A stretch of 64,000 nucleotides of DNA from Flavobacterium humi (GCF_004745595.1 NZ_SRLH01000002.1:372001-436000), one strand, 5' to 3'. Shown: positions 8,601 to 17,855, counted from the first letter of the stretch. The notes: a model not told the origin generated them from the sequence alone. Translations and numbers: made by a program.

Positions 8601-11600
8601 GATCTAAAAGAGTTTAATTTTATTATTAATGGGTTGTTGCCATTATATCAGTTAAGACTGGACATTTTAATGAACCAACCATCAGATATACTTGCACGCG
8701 TTAAAGAGGCGATTCCAAAATCAAATCAGGCATTACAAGGCCGCTACAGGAGCAGTGATAATTTCCCTTCAGAAATCGCAACATTGTACCTCTCAATTTT
8801 AAAGTGGTCGAAGAATTGTTCTACGGAAGAGTTGAAAGAATTCTTTATGTCCTACATCAAAGGTAACGGATCTCTTAGGGTTAATCATCAGATAAAACTG
8901 GTAAGAATAGCTTATCGTTTACCACACCTCAAAGCATTTGCAAAGGAATCTGAGGAAGATGCATTTATGCTAATTAAATCTGTTAGCGAGGATGGTCCTG
9001 AAGAAATTGCAGACCGTTATATTTCACTGTCCCGTGCTGTTCTGGCTGTATCGAAAGACGATGCAAGCGTTTACTTTGAAAATGCAATCGAGATAGTTTC
9101 GAAATTCGGTGACGAAATTTACCAACGGTGGGAAGCAACTCAGGCATTGGCAAAACAATCTGTAGCCAATCACAAGCCAAATCCCAAACTTGCTTACCGC
9201 TTTATTCGCGTCGCGGAACTAGTTGGAGAAAATCTTCGGGAAAAACATTGGGACCGAGGCGAAGCCATACAAGTTTGCACAAGATTGTCAACATCAAGCG
9301 GAATAGCCGCCTTAAGCAGATGGCGTGAAAGGGAGATTGGACGATTTGAGTGGCTCGAATCGGCTTTGATACAAGAACTCATTAGTAGCGAAAAAATCTC
9401 AATCCAAACCGCAATTGCTTTAAGTACATTTCTTGACATCGACCAAGTCCGAAATATCATCGGTAAGTTGATTGAGAGGCCTATCTCGTTACAAGCAAAA
9501 AACATATTACTAGAACGGTTAATACCTCGCGTACAAAATGAAGGCGCAACACCGGAATATTGGAATTCGTTGAAAAAGGCATCGGATCTCGCGGGCACTA
9601 AAAACGCTGAGCTCGACAATATCATAAATTCCTTTGAAGAACAAGCTAGCTCAGAGGAGAAAAAAGAAGCTACAAGATACAGCGCAACCGAGCAAGATAC
9701 CTTTGATTGGGAAAAGATTTTTTCGGATTCCGATTTAAATACGGATGACGGGCTTAGTGCATCGTTGGCGAAATTCGAAATAAAAATTGCCGAACGCAAT
9801 CCATTTATACATAAATCTGAATTTTGGAAAAATGTCCTCAATCGCATCGAAGAAAGTGACGCATATAATTTTCTTGGCAACGTACCCAACGTAAATAAGC
9901 TGTCGTTGCATGATGTTGAAGAGATTTTCCAGGCACTACCAACAGATTGGAAATCAAAAGTAAGTTTCAAAAAACGATTATCTCCATCATTATCGTCGAT
10001 CGGGCAAAAATTTGCTCATGAACTGGTTATCCCCTGGCATTATAAGTCGACGATAGAGAAACTGTCATTGGATGGAGAGCAAATTTCCGTTTTGCAGAAT
10101 GGCATCTATGAAGGGTTGGCGACCGGAAACGAATTTGCGGATGCGGAGATGCTGTTTGGATTTGCAGTCATTTCACGTTCTCATCTTACCAACGACGAAG
10201 CAGTTGATTTACTGGACTACACTCTTTCAAGATTTGAATTGCACGTTGACGAAGATTTTGGTGATGGCTCGGCCAATCCTGCCGTTGATGAAGTCTATGA
10301 CGCTTCCAGAAGCGTTGCCGGGTTCGTGTGGTCATCGCTAGCTTCGCCAAAATCAGAAATCCGTTGGAAAGCGGCACATTGCGTTCGGGAATTAGTGCAC
10401 TTTGACTGCGTTGATGTCATCAATCAGCTTTTCTATTGGCTGGAGCGTGACAATGCCGGACCGTTCGGCGTCAAAAGTTATCCTTTTTACAGCTTCCATG
10501 CGCGGTTGTACTTGTTTATATCGTTAAGCAGGGCGACTATGGAAAAAACTTCAAATGTTGAAAAATATGCCAGCACAATCATGCGTTACGCTCTAAGTGA
10601 AAAGCACATATTGATTCAAAAATTTGCGGCTGACACTGCATTAAACATTGCAAGAAATAACCAAGATGTTTATGGAATCGAGGTCGTTAATTCATTAAGC
10701 AATGCTACAAAATCGAGGTTTCCGATAAAAACAGTTGATTATAATTATCAAACCAAGAGTTATCTGCACAGAGATAATGAAGTTGAGCGGAAAGAAGGTT
10801 TCTACTTTGGATGGGATTTCGATAATTATTGGTTCAAGCCATTAGGCGAGGTTTTCGGCATATCGGGAGAACAAACAGAAGATCTTGCGGCGATTGTTAT
10901 CGAAGAAAAATGGGGTAACATTAAAGGTGGATATAATAGTGATCCACGTGTCGGATTATGGAATAATTCCAATGATTACAGTACCCATCATGATCACGGA
11001 AGTTATCCCCGAATAGATCGTCTGGACTTTTACATTTCTTATCATTCCCTAATGATCGTAGCCGCACAATTGCTCGAAAAGATGCCGACGGTAATCAGAA
11101 GGAACTGGAGCGAAGATGATTGGAGCGAATGGTTGTCCCGTCACCTGCTAACCAGTCCAGATGGAAGATGGCTTTCTGATTTCCGCGATCCTGTACCCAC
11201 TACAAGCCCAACGTGGGTAAAAAGTGATTACCGAGACGAACAGCAGCTCGAAATATCCGACGATGAATTCTTGGAATCACTAATCGAAAAACGCAATGGA
11301 GAAACCTGGCTGAACGTAAAAGGGTCTTGGCAGGAGAGCAACAGTACGATAAAAGGCACCTATTATGTAACGTCAGCGTTAGTGTCACCGGAGACTTCGG
11401 AAGCTTTACTTAATGCGTTATCAACTTGTGTCGATTTCCGGGACTTTAAGTTGCCATCTTATAAAGAAAAACGTATGGAAATAAACTCTATGCCTTTCAT
11501 TCTTAAAGGATGGATAAAAGACCGAGACATTTCAAAAAGTCTTGACGAATTTGACCCATTCGCCGGTGAAATCACGTTCCCACCTTATCGATTGGGAAAA

Positions 11601-11948
11601 AAAATAGTCAAGGATATGAACCTTTTAGTTTCAGAAGATGGAAAAAAATGGTATTGTAACGATTCCTGTGAACCCTCATTACTCAACTCGCTTTATGCCA
11701 GTTACAATGGTTCTCGTGATGAGGAACCGCAGCAATTAGGAAATCGCATGTCGGCATCACTGTTGTTTTTAAAACAGCTTTGCATCGATCTTAAGTCTGA
11801 GTTGATAATCGAAGTGCAGCTGGGACGAAATCAAATATACCGACGTTATATGGATGATCACAAATACAAAGAATCAACAAGTAAAATTTTTATATTGTCA
11901 GCAGATGGAAAAATCAGAAGCACAACAGAAAACCATCAACTTGGGTAA
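5685..11948 (+). CDS. Giant nuclease-STAND ATPase, AVAST (Avs3a-like) anti-phage candidate
   Basis: 2087 residues. The N-terminal 230 or so look like a Cap4/Mrr-type PD-(D/E)XK endonuclease, with acidic residues in VIDLTECYG and the QLKH strand at about 72-75. A STAND-type ATPase follows: Walker A GGVGKS at about 275-280 and Walker B LVIVIDAAD ending near 376. The remaining 1500 residues are mostly helical without a recognisable catalytic motif, as expected of the tandem-repeat sensor region of Avs proteins. Avs1-4 are known to bind conserved phage proteins (terminase or portal), oligomerise and degrade DNA. Length, domain order and the overlapping small gene downstream resemble Avs3a/Avs3b; this subtype is inferred from architecture only. 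Confidence 0.8.
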   Translation: MAYDLVGFSRAGDVFHYRWAARRSLKMIFPTSSLGSITIEGSPEKDKAGEYVIDLTECYGKPDEEQQIKYYQLKHTTVKSGVPFVLSDLKTTFEGFAKRYTQHAEKNEIKTKCISFTIVSNRKIDDNFKKGITNIADDKTTNKTFKDTLKKYTGFADAQLKEFCSVINFEDGEGNYNVQKDELRVEMSQLVSGTFDNAYVDSIITLMQEKVLPDSNGLIVKEDILNRIGVTSEKAMFPADAVWENMDKTITRVQHKTLVGNIMEANLPIIIHAEGGVGKSVFARQVLKSLDEGSMGVAYDCFGAGGYRNRSTTRHMHRTALVQIANELAAKGLCDPLLVQNTTLDREIMRDFLLRIGSATAALKMANENAALVIVIDAADNAEMAAKEFNELCFAHELMRENLPLGCKIVFLCRTERIDLLQPLGATGKFELQGFSADESLENLKNYFPDAKPQDGTEFHRLTNGNPRVQANALDFKTDSVAELLTNLGPAGTKIEDQIELQLSRAVTRIEDLYLPGFKDHVQSICIGLASLSPHIPLDVLALAAGVEIATVRSFVADIGRPLWISDLSVQFRDEPTETWFRKKFCASKADFQKYITSLEPLAINSTYVSQVLPQLYLQAEEYDKLISSALSDDFLPKDNPIDARNVRVYRLQFAFKAALKLRRFKDAIKLAVRAGEEMAGEQRQLLLLRQNLDLIVPLQSEDKVKELAFKRSISGAWAGSENVYSSALLSAVDGYKGEARGFLRAAMNWLNAYFEQSKKKKKRPHFHDEEKLQDGDVLELANAHLNINGVEGFAKFVTGLKPHSAVYRTIKSLSSRLIDKGEFELLTKILEQLNDYPYYVVAITDELGKVGQFPDSVLLEKCLKALSAERTRIKEPIYRHNDTITPAILSFLEACLQHNLPEKRIIKSLNYYFPERANQMVYNSHFGEDRMLYLRSLAIRLHISKKDTVSFEDITPTDLINKDNKKHQQSDDLKEFNFIINGLLPLYQLRLDILMNQPSDILARVKEAIPKSNQALQGRYRSSDNFPSEIATLYLSILKWSKNCSTEELKEFFMSYIKGNGSLRVNHQIKLVRIAYRLPHLKAFAKESEEDAFMLIKSVSEDGPEEIADRYISLSRAVLAVSKDDASVYFENAIEIVSKFGDEIYQRWEATQALAKQSVANHKPNPKLAYRFIRVAELVGENLREKHWDRGEAIQVCTRLSTSSGIAALSRWREREIGRFEWLESALIQELISSEKISIQTAIALSTFLDIDQVRNIIGKLIERPISLQAKNILLERLIPRVQNEGATPEYWNSLKKASDLAGTKNAELDNIINSFEEQASSEEKKEATRYSATEQDTFDWEKIFSDSDLNTDDGLSASLAKFEIKIAERNPFIHKSEFWKNVLNRIEESDAYNFLGNVPNVNKLSLHDVEEIFQALPTDWKSKVSFKKRLSPSLSSIGQKFAHELVIPWHYKSTIEKLSLDGEQISVLQNGIYEGLATGNEFADAEMLFGFAVISRSHLTNDEAVDLLDYTLSRFELHVDEDFGDGSANPAVDEVYDASRSVAGFVWSSLASPKSEIRWKAAHCVRELVHFDCVDVINQLFYWLERDNAGPFGVKSYPFYSFHARLYLFISLSRATMEKTSNVEKYASTIMRYALSEKHILIQKFAADTALNIARNNQDVYGIEVVNSLSNATKSRFPIKTVDYNYQTKSYLHRDNEVERKEGFYFGWDFDNYWFKPLGEVFGISGEQTEDLAAIVIEEKWGNIKGGYNSDPRVGLWNNSNDYSTHHDHGSYPRIDRLDFYISYHSLMIVAAQLLEKMPTVIRRNWSEDDWSEWLSRHLLTSPDGRWLSDFRDPVPTTSPTWVKSDYRDEQQLEISDDEFLESLIEKRNGETWLNVKGSWQESNSTIKGTYYVTSALVSPETSEALLNALSTCVDFRDFKLPSYKEKRMEINSMPFILKGWIKDRDISKSLDEFDPFAGEITFPPYRLGKKIVKDMNLLVSEDGKKWYCNDSCEPSLLNSLYASYNGSRDEEPQQLGNRMSASLLFLKQLCIDLKSELIIEVQLGRNQIYRRYMDDHKYKESTSKIFILSADGKIRSTTENHQLG

Positions 11949-12618
11949 GTTGTTAGTTAAAGAATTACAACTGGAACAAAGCGTTGACACGCTAGGCAGA
12001 TGGATGGCACATTACCTGGCCATGAAAATGACTGAAGCGGAAAGTGCAAGCGGTCAAGAAAAAAGCAGGCTCGATAAAGAATGCTTCGACATTATTTTGA
12101 AGATTTGGAGCCACAGGTGGCAATTGCCTGGTAACTCAAAACCTTTTCAGAATTTTGTTCCCATTTTTGAATTTTTGGTCAAACTAAATCCTGACCGTGA
12201 ACGATCGTTTTACTTTGATGATGCCATTGCTTCAAAGAAAAAGACAGTTACAAAAAAACCTTTCAATAGTGATGGTTGGTTGGACGTAGCCAAAGCCGCG
12301 GACAAGTATGCTCGAATTTGCATTGACCAAGCCCTGAATAATGCTGCATCAGAAGTAACCACTGATGAAGAAACAAAATGGTTGGAAAATGCACCCCGCC
12401 TCACAGAAGATATCGATGTACAAATAATAAATATCGTGCTAGACAAGGAAAAGGATTTCGACCTGATTGACAGTACCGAAGAAAGTAAGGAAGACCTAAT
12501 GAAAAAAATCAAAATTGAAAAACTACAGTCTAATATCGACTTCTTGCAAAATTTTCAAAAGCTTCATGGGAAATTATTGAAAAATTTAAAGCAAAAACTA
12601 GCGACAGTAAATCAATAA
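11905..12618 (+). CDS. Small partner of the giant ATPase (Avs3b-like)
   Basis: 237 residues from the chosen ATG at 11905; an earlier in-frame ATG at 11854 lies deeper in the upstream gene and gives a poor N-terminus. It overlaps the end of the ATPase gene by 44 bp, implying coupled translation. The N-terminal segment (LEQSVDTLGRWMAHYLA, about residues 22-38) is a motif I associate with small proteins encoded just downstream of large defence ATPases. The rest is charged and helical with a coiled-coil-like C-terminus. No enzymatic residues are seen. A structural or regulatory role in the same complex is inferred. Confidence 0.7.
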   Translation: MEKSEAQQKTINLGKLLVKELQLEQSVDTLGRWMAHYLAMKMTEAESASGQEKSRLDKECFDIILKIWSHRWQLPGNSKPFQNFVPIFEFLVKLNPDRERSFYFDDAIASKKKTVTKKPFNSDGWLDVAKAADKYARICIDQALNNAASEVTTDEETKWLENAPRLTEDIDVQIINIVLDKEKDFDLIDSTEESKEDLMKKIKIEKLQSNIDFLQNFQKLHGKLLKNLKQKLATVNQ

Positions 12619-12998
12619 TCAATGTCTTTTGAAATTTCTTTCAACTGCGAAATCGTTTATTGGTAAATAAGACAAGTCATCGTAAAATTCAGAAAGAGTC
12701 TTCGCTATTTCGCTTCCGGCATAAACAATATTATTATGCATCAAATGAACTCATTCCTGACTATAATGCGCCCATTAAAAGTAGTGTTTAAAATTTCTTG
12801 ATCAGATCTGTTACCTTCTCTGATTGAAACAAAATTTGTTTTAGATAATGTGTTTTTACCTTGTTGATATTGTGGGTCACTGAAACCATTGAAAAATAAA
12901 TCAGTTTTTTTATGGACAATTAAGTATTTTTCCGTATTTGAGATTGATTTGTCCATAAATTGTCGTTATATACGATTCATTATTAAACGATAACTGTT
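12619..12998. other. Gene-poor AT-rich stretch
   Basis: No convincing gene. A 71-codon minus-strand frame (12741-12956) is open but has no recognisable family or ribosome-binding context and is left out. This is the space between a plus-strand and a minus-strand gene block and should contain their transcription ends. Confidence 0.5.
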
Positions 12999-13562
12999 TT
13001 ATTTATGCCTTGAAATATCTTCTTCGATAATATTTTCGCCATTATAATAAAATAAAGTAGCGATAACGTTATTTGGGTCTTGGCAATATGAAATGGTTAG
13101 GCCGAAAAGATAAGTATAGTCGTCATCACTAATAAAACCTCTTATTTTATTTCTATCATGCTCAGTTATCAGTTCCTTTTTTGCTTCGACAACCAAAAAG
13201 TGCTGTGTGGGAACAGTTTTATCCATCCTTGAATGCATAATTATATCCGGCCTGGCAGTAATCCTTCCTTCAATTGTGTTAAGCATTTTTGGGTTTTCGT
13301 AATACCTATTGTATTCGATATCCACTATTAGATCTTCTAATTCCGTTTCATAACAATATTTCTCCAGATAAAAAGCCAGTCTATGATTGATAGTAGTTTC
13401 ATGAAGCTTTCTGTTTAATCTAATAACCTCCTCACCTGATAGTTGATCAATCACTTCTTCAGCATGATTAAAAATATCACTATCACGTTCAATTAATTCA
13501 TCAATACTCAGTTCCAGAATTTTCTTTATTAAGGAGAGGTCTTTTTCAAGAGGTCTTTTCAT
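12999..13562 (-). CDS. PD-(D/E)XK nuclease-like protein
   Basis: 187 residues. Residues about 79-130 follow the restriction-endonuclease-like core: VDIEYNR, then PDIIMHSR (Asp106), then HFLVVEAKK (Glu126, Lys128). A helical region precedes it. This arrangement (EYNR, PDII, ExK) is typical of a compact nuclease-like family common in bacterial accessory regions, usually annotated as hypothetical. Activity on DNA or RNA cannot be told. It is followed 46 bp upstream on the same strand by the HEPN-motif protein, suggesting a two-gene unit. Confidence 0.65.
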   Translation of the reverse strand: MKRPLEKDLSLIKKILELSIDELIERDSDIFNHAEEVIDQLSGEEVIRLNRKLHETTINHRLAFYLEKYCYETELEDLIVDIEYNRYYENPKMLNTIEGRITARPDIIMHSRMDKTVPTQHFLVVEAKKELITEHDRNKIRGFISDDDYTYLFGLTISYCQDPNNVIATLFYYNGENIIEEDISRHK

Positions 13563-13608
13563 AGTTTAAAATTTATAAAATAGTTTAAGCGAATCGTCGG
13601 ACTTTTTG

Positions 13609-14169
13609 TTAATTACTAAACCTTCCACTTATGAAATCTTGCTCTAAAAGTAAATGTATCCTCTCAATCTCGTCAATTATAGGAATGATTTTATATTCCA
13701 AATGCAAAATTGTGAATACTGCTTCGTTAAGAAAATAGCCGCGAAATATTTGCTTAGCCTCCATGTCAATTCTTGGACCAACATATATGGGAATAATGGT
13801 TCCCGCTGTGAATTCAGACAGATACAAGTCGAGTTTTTCGTCGAAGTGTTCGATGAAATTCCTTACCTGTTTATCCTTAAGGCAATTCTGCTCATGAATC
13901 CCATACGCTTCGCGTAACCTTTTTCCCCTGCCTTTATGGATCTTGGTTCTGCTAACCGGCCAGAAAAATTTAGAAATTAATGCAGCTTGGGTACAGATAT
14001 TCTGGACTGCGTCAATAAGAATTTTTCCGTTTTCATAATCTCCTTCCTGAATTTGGTCTAAGACGGTTACCACTACATTTTTTTCAGAAAGAATTGTCCG
14101 GGTTATTGACAATAAACTTTCAATGTAGAAAATCTCATGCGGAAACCATATTTTACATTCTTCGCTCAT
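13609..14169 (-). CDS. Unknown protein with a HEPN-type RNxxxH motif
   Basis: 186 residues, predicted largely helical, no signal peptide. The stretch VRNFIEHFDEKLD places Arg103-Asn104 and His108 as in the Rx4-6H motif of HEPN ribonucleases, which are common in toxin and abortive-infection systems. The rest of the protein matches no family I recognise. It probably forms an operon with the PD-(D/E)XK gene that follows. HEPN membership is inferred from a short motif. Confidence 0.5.
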   Translation of the reverse strand: MSEECKIWFPHEIFYIESLLSITRTILSEKNVVVTVLDQIQEGDYENGKILIDAVQNICTQAALISKFFWPVSRTKIHKGRGKRLREAYGIHEQNCLKDKQVRNFIEHFDEKLDLYLSEFTAGTIIPIYVGPRIDMEAKQIFRGYFLNEAVFTILHLEYKIIPIIDEIERIHLLLEQDFISGRFSN

Positions 14170-14340
14170 TCGTAGGTTATTTTGAAAATGACTTAAAATT
14201 GTACGCCACCGATCTTCGCTTTGAAAAAACGAGTGGAAGTGATTTCCGCTAAGATAAAGTTTTTCGAAACGACAACATAAATTTGCGATTAGTCAAAAAA
14301 AGATTTAGCGGATACTAGGCATGATTTTCTACTCTACATT

Positions 14341-15045
14341 TTATAAGTTTTTTTTCTTTTCAAAATCATTTACTATTTGCTCATATGTCATTTCTTTTAA
14401 TAATATTCTATACTCTTTAAACATTTTATTGAAACCATTTACAATATTCTCTAGTGGAATTGCTGTTAATTTATTTTTTTGTTTATCAAATTCTCCATTA
14501 AAATTCCTTATTGCATAAACAGTTGGTTTATCAAGTTGTCTATAAAATACAATATGGTCATTTATAAATGAATGTTTGTAAGTGTTCGTAATATCATTCA
14601 CATTCTTTAAAAAATCTTTATAATCAATAAAGAATCTCACATCATCAAATTTTCTCTCATTCCATTTACCCAATAGATTCCCAATAGATTCTATTTCAAT
14701 TTTACTAGGATAATCACCTAAAACTTTTCTTTTTTCAACAATGTATAGCAAAGCTATAAGCTCATCAACTATCATTCTTAAATCTGACATAACATGTATA
14801 ATTTCAATATAAGGTGCGATTTTAGTTTTCTTACTAGTTAAACCATTTCTCTCTTTGAAATTGACATTATAAATTTCTACTTTTTCGCATATTGAAACTA
14901 AAGTATCATTGAGATAATCTAATCTGCTGAATATAAATAAAAATTTACTGCTTAAATTCCCCCAATTTTCAGAACCTGAAAACTCTGGAATATCATCTGC
15001 ATAGATTTCTTTTGTTGAATCTCGATATATATCAAATTGAATCAT
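14341..15045 (-). CDS. Unknown island protein, helical, very AT-rich
   Basis: 234 residues with no signal peptide or membrane segment. The sequence is strongly helical and rich in Lys, Ile and Asn, with clearly lower GC than its neighbours, suggesting a separate origin. A TNTYKHSF stretch near residue 155 recalls the conserved Lys-His of some HEPN-like proteins of unknown function, but this is weak. Gaps of 170-260 bp on both sides suggest a stand-alone gene. Confidence 0.55.
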   Translation of the reverse strand: MIQFDIYRDSTKEIYADDIPEFSGSENWGNLSSKFLFIFSRLDYLNDTLVSICEKVEIYNVNFKERNGLTSKKTKIAPYIEIIHVMSDLRMIVDELIALLYIVEKRKVLGDYPSKIEIESIGNLLGKWNERKFDDVRFFIDYKDFLKNVNDITNTYKHSFINDHIVFYRQLDKPTVYAIRNFNGEFDKQKNKLTAIPLENIVNGFNKMFKEYRILLKEMTYEQIVNDFEKKKNL

Positions 15046-15306
15046 ATTAAAATATTAAAAGTTAATTAGACCTTTACGAAATTACTCAAAAGTTAATTTA
15101 GAAAAGTAAACCGCTGAATTTATTGCAAAAAGTACCTTAAACGTAAGCAAGAGAGCCATCCGTTAATAATTGTTTGGCGAGATTGGAGTTTTAGGTTTAA
15201 TGGAAAGTTCGTTTTGTACTTGGAAAATTCGTGTTTAACCTAAAAATCTAGCATCTTTATTCCCTAACCTCGCCATGCGACTGAACGTTTCCGGAATTTA
15301 AACATC

Positions 15307-17025
15307 TCACATTTTTGGCTTGCCAAGTTTTAATTCTTTTAGAAGTGCATATGCTATAGGTGCCTCCCGTTGTTTCTTTTTATCTAAATGTAATTCATTT
15401 TTAGACCCTAGACCAATCGAATATAGTTCATCAAAAAAATTATTCATATCGGGAGACATAATTACCGGGGCGAAGTGATTGCAATAGCTGAAAAAGACTT
15501 TTGGCTGCATAAGAAACAGCGCACCAAGATCCAGCTCATCGTAGCAAAATAATCTTCCATGCAGTTTTTCACGTGCAGTAAGATAGGTTACGAATTCCTG
15601 AAGATGATTTTGTTTTCGACTCAGCGTAATTAAAAATGTTTCCAAGTCATCGACGGCAATTGCCCAAGGATAATCATTATCATCTTCGACCTCAAGCAAG
15701 TGTGCCAAGTTACATTCTATCTGTCCAAACCTTTCCTGTGTTACAACAATTGAAAATACTTCGTGAATCTTTCCAGGATATATTTTATCTATAATTTCGC
15801 CACGATGATTTTTTATATGAAAAGGTTGTCCAGCTAATACTAATTCTTCCATTTCTCTAGCCTGAAGATAACCTTTACCAATAGATCGTTTAAAATCATC
15901 TTTAATTCTGTCGAACGCCTTTAATGAGTCTCTAAACGGAATACGGTATTTATTAGCTTTACATTCTATGATGAACGCATATTTATTAATTACTACAAGA
16001 AGGTCTTTCTCCTGTTTAGTTACGTAATAATTAGTATACACTTTAGCTTTTTTTCCAAAAAAGCTTTTAAAAAGGTCTGCTGTTTTGACTTCGAGGTAAT
16101 TTTCCCTTTGGTCCAGTACCCTCCTCCCGTCACTGTCTATGGTTGAACAAAAATCAAATAGAAAATCATAAGTAGCATTTATCAACTGTTTAGAAAAGAT
16201 CATTACCAGATGATCCCCATCCATTAGCAATATTGGCTGTAAAAGATAAGGACAGCTATCGCTATAGTATAGGTAATTTACATTTTCTTCCCTTGTTAGC
16301 GTGAAAATGGCGAGTAGGGTTTTTATTTTATCTTCAGGTAAAAGCGACTTTACTCTTTCTATAGGAATTCCAAGGTTAAATATGCCGTTATCCATAATTT
16401 CAAGTAATTCAGAAGCTTCTTGCCTTGTTAGATCTTCCGGGTAGTCGCGGGCCTTTAAGATTAAATCCCTTTGCTCATGAGTATGATCATAATATTTTTC
16501 GTAGCGCTCAGTTTCCAAATTACACAGCCCAATGTAAAAGTTAATAAAATCGTCAATTGTTAATCCATATTCTTCCACAATCAGAGATTCAAAATGGATA
16601 AATGTCTTACGAATTTTTTCAATATCCTGTTCTGTATATGTCAATGGAGCATTAAGATAAAAATTGAGGAAGGTACTATTGCTTATAAATAATTTTTCGG
16701 CATTTTCGCCGTTAAAGCCACTATTTTTATACTCTTCAGAAGTAATGGAGTACTGTTCTTCAATGTCGTTCAGCAGGTTAACTATCTTCGTATAGTCGTC
16801 GCTGTAAGCCTCAAAACGTTCGTTTCCCCCAAATCCAGTCCTGTGGTACAATGAAATTAAATATGTTAACTGCCGAATGGGAGATTTTAATTCAACTTTT
16901 AAAACACTATTGTTTCGATAGTGCATGTTTGTATAAAAGCTCCAATGCGCAATAAAAGTTTTATGTTCATATTTTCTAATTAAATTTTTTAGGTTAGTAG
17001 AAAGTGTGGTTACGTTATTTTGCAT
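15307..17025 (-). CDS. PD-(D/E)XK nuclease-related protein, family A (572 aa)
   Basis: 572 residues. The N-terminal 300 are helical and unassigned. The core about 300-360 reads NYLEVKTADLF, then EKDLLVV (Asp341), then FIIECKA (Glu354, Lys356), the E...D...ExK pattern of PD-(D/E)XK nucleases. The 639-aa protein at 20263-22182 has the same pattern with the same Asp-to-Glu spacing of 13, so the two are diverged homologues. No transmembrane or ATPase part is seen. The location in a defence island suggests DNA restriction or abortive defence, but the target is unknown. Confidence 0.65.
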   Translation of the reverse strand: MQNNVTTLSTNLKNLIRKYEHKTFIAHWSFYTNMHYRNNSVLKVELKSPIRQLTYLISLYHRTGFGGNERFEAYSDDYTKIVNLLNDIEEQYSITSEEYKNSGFNGENAEKLFISNSTFLNFYLNAPLTYTEQDIEKIRKTFIHFESLIVEEYGLTIDDFINFYIGLCNLETERYEKYYDHTHEQRDLILKARDYPEDLTRQEASELLEIMDNGIFNLGIPIERVKSLLPEDKIKTLLAIFTLTREENVNYLYYSDSCPYLLQPILLMDGDHLVMIFSKQLINATYDFLFDFCSTIDSDGRRVLDQRENYLEVKTADLFKSFFGKKAKVYTNYYVTKQEKDLLVVINKYAFIIECKANKYRIPFRDSLKAFDRIKDDFKRSIGKGYLQAREMEELVLAGQPFHIKNHRGEIIDKIYPGKIHEVFSIVVTQERFGQIECNLAHLLEVEDDNDYPWAIAVDDLETFLITLSRKQNHLQEFVTYLTAREKLHGRLFCYDELDLGALFLMQPKVFFSYCNHFAPVIMSPDMNNFFDELYSIGLGSKNELHLDKKKQREAPIAYALLKELKLGKPKM

Positions 17026-17169
17026 GAAGGCTTACCAGAAGTTTTAAGATGTTAAAATTAATTATTCTGCTTGAGAAAATTACACATTAAATATAGAATA
17101 TAATAATAGAGTTGCTATTTGACTAGGGGATTTAGTTGTCATATGTAAACATAAACAAATTAGAGATAG

Positions 17170-17820
17170 TTAATAGTATCTTCTGAAATTTCTTATGGTA
17201 TATTATACAGGTTAAGCTTCAAGGACAATTGCCTGGTTATTGCAACAATTGAAAACGAGGCTGTGGGTTTCTTTGCACTCACCAAAAAATATCCTGCTGT
17301 TACAATCGATTTAGCCGAAATCCATCCCCTTTTTAGAAAAAACAATATTGCAACAAGAACGTTATCGGCTGTTATTGACGACCTTAAAAGACAAAACTTT
17401 TATACATTAGATTTAATGTGTGCTCCGGCCAGTTCCGAAAACATTTGGAGAAAGATGGGATTTACCGACATGCCAAAGCAAATGGATCCAAGTGAAAATA
17501 AGATGTTATGCCTGACTTTTGGGTTACATCTGCAACCCTCAATAATTCTCTCCGAGCATGAAACTCTTGAAATCTGGGACGATGAACCACATATAACGAA
17601 AGACAATCCTCCAAAGTGGGTATATAATTTATCTTTCAAAAAAGGTACGAGAGAATTAGAAGAACCAGTACTGTTGTATGCCGATTATGATTGGCGTGTC
17701 AGGTGGATAGTGGGGAATAAAGCTATTAAAGACTGTAAACTTAAATATCTGTACAGGGATATGGAATTTGGCAATTGCCTATTTATCGATAAATTGCCTG
17801 CACCGCCAGAAGTACATTAA
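17170..17820 (+). pseudogene. 5'-truncated GNAT acetyltransferase
   Basis: From a GTG at 17263 the frame gives 185 residues, but coding sequence clearly continues upstream in frame to 17170 (YRLSFKDNCLVIATIENEAV) with no ATG. The visible part covers the acetyl-CoA-binding motif A of GNAT enzymes (IDLAEIHPLFRKNNIATRTL) and the following KMGF strand, then an extra C-terminal segment of about 95 residues. The first strand and helices of the GNAT fold are missing. An ATG at 17195 in another frame is stopped after six codons, so a frameshift or deletion at the 5' end is likely. Confidence 0.55.
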
Positions 17821-17855
17821 TAATCACTTTCTGTAGGGCTCACTGTTTTTTTCGC

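Noticed and set aside
9194..9970. 258-codon frame on the minus strand inside the giant ATPase gene
   Set aside because: It lies wholly antisense to a well-supported coding sequence, is Ser/Phe-rich and low in complexity, and shows no family motif. It is a shadow of the plus-strand codon bias.
12741..12956. 71-codon minus-strand frame between the two defence gene blocks
   Set aside because: No domain, no ribosome-binding or promoter context, and composition like the surrounding AT-rich sequence. Possible but not supportable.
17263..17820. Intact acetyltransferase starting at GTG 17263
   Set aside because: The coding pattern extends upstream of the GTG and the start would fall inside a core strand of the GNAT fold, so a truncated gene explains it better.
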